Source: Pseudomonas sp. EpS/L25 (lineage in GTDB: Bacteria > Pseudomonadota > Gammaproteobacteria > Pseudomonadales > Pseudomonadaceae). From it: 64,000 nucleotides of DNA. Positions within the stretch are counted from its first letter, which is position 1. Each line of letters opens with the position of its first letter. Below are positions 62,550 through 64,000 of this stretch, piece by piece. The notes beneath the pieces are model-generated. The model made no database searches. It was given only the letters and a program-made list of their open reading frames with translations, and was not told where the DNA came from. The DNA is taken from positions 1 through 64,000 of the forward strand of contig NZ_LNUP01000002.1 in NCBI RefSeq assembly GCF_001512295.1, given 5' to 3'. A program made the position numbers and the translations under genes.

Positions 62550-62792
62550 GAGCCTGTTCAACGTCTCGCGAGCTAGAGACAAACAAGGCGCAACGACCAG
62601 CGGGAGTAACAGCCAAGGGCTGGCCCGCAGGGTGAGCGCCAGCGAATCAAATGGCTGAGGAAGCGGATCGGACCCGCGCTCGGGTTTACGAGTGGTAAAT
62701 GAGCATTTCGACGGGGCCGCCCAGGTGGGGCTGGCGACCCAGGCCATTTTTAACGCGGTTTGGCCGACGCGCAGCAGACTTTGAACAGGTTC
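62550..62792 (+). mobile_element. 243-bp MITE-like element at the lipid kinase stop codon
   Basis: Ends GAGCCTGTTCAACGTCT and AGACTTTGAACAGGTTC are inverted repeats, flanked by TGA at 62547-62549 (the kinase stop) and at 62793-62795. The centre (62655-62708) shares GCTGAGGAAGCGGATCGGAC and following sequence through GGTAAATGAGCATT with the first MITE family, although the ends differ. No coding capacity. Confidence 0.72.
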
Positions 62793-62817
62793 TGAGCAGG
62801 CGTTTGCGGAGGGTACC

Positions 62818-63345
62818 TTGGAGCTACTGATCAACGCGGGAATCGTGCTGGCCACCGTGGCGGGCATGGAAGCCTTCGCCTGGTGGTCGCACAAGTACAT
62901 CATGCATGGCTGGGGGTGGGGCTGGCATGAGTCCCACCACCGGCCACGCACCGGCTGGTTCGAGAAGAACGACCTCTACGCCATCGTCTTCGCCGCCCTG
63001 GCGATCCTGCTGATCGCCCTCGGCAACGCGGGCTACTGGCGGCTGCAGTGGATCGGCGCCGGCATGACCCTCTACGGGCTGCTGTACTTCATCGCCCACG
63101 ACGGCCTGGTGCACCAGCGCTGGCCGTTCCGCTACGTTCCGCGCAGCGGCTATCTGAAACGGCTCTACCAGGCGCATCGCATGCACCATGCGGTGGACGG
63201 GCGGGAGGGCTGCGTGTCCTTCGGTTTCCTGCTGGCGCCCACCACCCAGCAACTCAAGCGGCAGCTGCGCGAGATACACGGTGGCGCGCTGGACTCCTCA
63301 CGCGAACGCAAGGCGCGGGACCAGGTGCAGGAAGGCGTGGACTAG
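62818..63345 (+). CDS. crtZ: Beta-carotene hydroxylase
   Basis: A 175-residue membrane di-iron hydroxylase that adds hydroxyl groups to beta-carotene to form zeaxanthin. Four histidine clusters are present: HKYIMHG, HESHH, HDGLVHQRW and HRMHHA, between hydrophobic helices. Length matches CrtZ. The start is TTG at 62818 with GGAGGGT upstream; the next in-frame ATG would remove the first helix. It implies a carotenoid-pigmented host; other crt genes are not in the window. Confidence 0.92.
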   Translation: MELLINAGIVLATVAGMEAFAWWSHKYIMHGWGWGWHESHHRPRTGWFEKNDLYAIVFAALAILLIALGNAGYWRLQWIGAGMTLYGLLYFIAHDGLVHQRWPFRYVPRSGYLKRLYQAHRMHHAVDGREGCVSFGFLLAPTTQQLKRQLREIHGGALDSSRERKARDQVQEGVD

Positions 63346-63384
63346 GCGAGGAGGGGAGCGCCTCCTGGGAGGCGCTTACCGGGG

Positions 63385-63915
63385 TCAGGCAACGGCGGGT
63401 GTGTCGTAGGCGGCGAACAGCGAGTGGGCGTACTGGCTACGTTCGCTCTCGTTGCGCAGCAGGTCGATGAATTCCTTGGCCGGGGGATTGAGGGTGCCGG
63501 CGGAGGCTGCCGCGACCACCTCGGCCTGTTCGCCAGCGGCCAGATCGGCGAAGCCAGCACCCAGGCGCTCGACGCAATAGGCATCCAAAACCGCCAGGCC
63601 ATCGCGCAGCAGGTCGCGCAGATTGGCGCCTTGCTGGACCTGGGCCTGCTCGTCGAAGGGATCGACGACGTTCAAGCGATCGCCATGGGCATAGGGGGTG
63701 AGCATGTGGCGGTCGATGAATTCCGGCAGGCGGGTATCGGCCTGCTCGCTATCGGCCTGCAGGTGGACGCACAGGGCGACCAGGGCGCGCCACTGGGTGG
63801 CGTTGAAGAATTCGGGTTTGTAGGCGGACTGAGCGGTGCCGGAAAGGCCAAGGGCAAGGAGTGACGCGGGGGCAGCGAAAAGTTCGTGCGAAACAGCCGT
63901 TTCCGTCTTGTGCAT
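63385..63915 (-). CDS. Gluconate 2-dehydrogenase subunit 3-like protein
   Basis: A 176-residue exported protein with a hydrophobic leader (ELFAAPASLLALGLSGTAQS) and the Gluconate_2-dh3 pattern: FNATQWRALVALCVHLQADS, RLPEFIDRHMLTPYAHGDRL and LRDLLRDGLAVLDAYC, ending AKEFIDLLRNESERSQYA. Such subunits pair with a GMC flavoprotein and a cytochrome c in periplasmic sugar-acid dehydrogenases; here they would be outside the window or absent. No twin-arginine is seen. GGGA about nine bases before the ATG at 63915. Confidence 0.78.
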   Translation of the reverse strand: MHKTETAVSHELFAAPASLLALGLSGTAQSAYKPEFFNATQWRALVALCVHLQADSEQADTRLPEFIDRHMLTPYAHGDRLNVVDPFDEQAQVQQGANLRDLLRDGLAVLDAYCVERLGAGFADLAAGEQAEVVAAASAGTLNPPAKEFIDLLRNESERSQYAHSLFAAYDTPAVA

Positions 63916-64000
63916 GTGCAAATCCCATACTCGAAGGCTGACTACTGGATGCAGCGCTCTGGCGCGGGCATCCATCCATCCGCGGCCCGTGGAAGCTGTT

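Overview
The window looks like the chromosome of a yellow-pigmented Pseudomonas, most likely of the P. oryzihabitans / P. psychrotolerans kind. This is inferred from high-GC coding style, Pseudomonas-type REP repeats, a Pseudomonas-like tRNA-Lys 3' end, a carotenoid hydroxylase (CrtZ) and the gene families present. No database search was possible. Genes are mostly ordinary core or niche functions, interrupted by one decayed island (1-1.47 kb) and one well-preserved island (about 45-58.4 kb).

Layout. 1-1.47 kb: the 3' end of an IS5-family element that cuts a DMT transporter, a decayed ICE membrane-protein gene (TIGR03747/DUF4400 type) with three in-frame stops, and a 46-bp tRNA-Lys 3' fragment. 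1.6-11.3 kb: FUSC-type membrane protein, CACHE-HAMP-PAS-GGDEF diguanylate cyclase, a small membrane protein, a chemoreceptor with a Fur box, a lipoprotein and an APC permease. 11.4-36.7 kb: a near-complete enterobactin locus: TonB receptor, fes, mbtH-like, entF, fepC-fepG-fepD, entS, fepB, entC-entE-entB-entA, with Fur boxes before the receptor, fepB and entC. Between entF and fepC sits an unrelated LacI-regulated set: regulator, sugar-type ABC transporter, phosphotriesterase-like hydrolase, amidotransferase-like protein and M20 hydrolase. 36.8-44.9 kb: GNAT acetyltransferase, hybrid kinase plus KaiC-like ATPase operon, LOV-domain hybrid kinase with divergent response regulator, an unknown protein and a LysE exporter.

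45.2-48.3 kb is a visibly AT-rich three-gene operon, DUF262 protein - HEPN protein - DNA methyltransferase, the best candidate here for an undescribed (defence-like) system. 48.6-58.1 kb is a P4-like phage satellite: Psu-like protein, iteron region, DUF927 helicase, primase, Ash/immunity region, two AlpA regulators, Ogr/Delta zinc finger, HTH protein, an unknown cargo protein and a tyrosine integrase, ending beside tRNA-Pro(CGG). The integrase start has been rebuilt by a 141-bp MITE. 58.6-64 kb returns to core genes: small lipoprotein, mobA, moaB-moeA, a YegS-like lipid kinase, crtZ and a gluconate-dehydrogenase-subunit-3-like protein, with two more MITE-like elements sitting exactly on the stop codons of moeA and the lipid kinase.

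How they work together: EntC/B/A make 2,3-dihydroxybenzoate, EntE/EntB/EntF (helped by the MbtH-like protein) assemble the serine trilactone, EntS exports it, the TonB receptor, FepB and FepDGC bring the ferric form in, and Fes opens it. No phosphopantetheinyl transferase (entD) or EntH thioesterase is present in the window.
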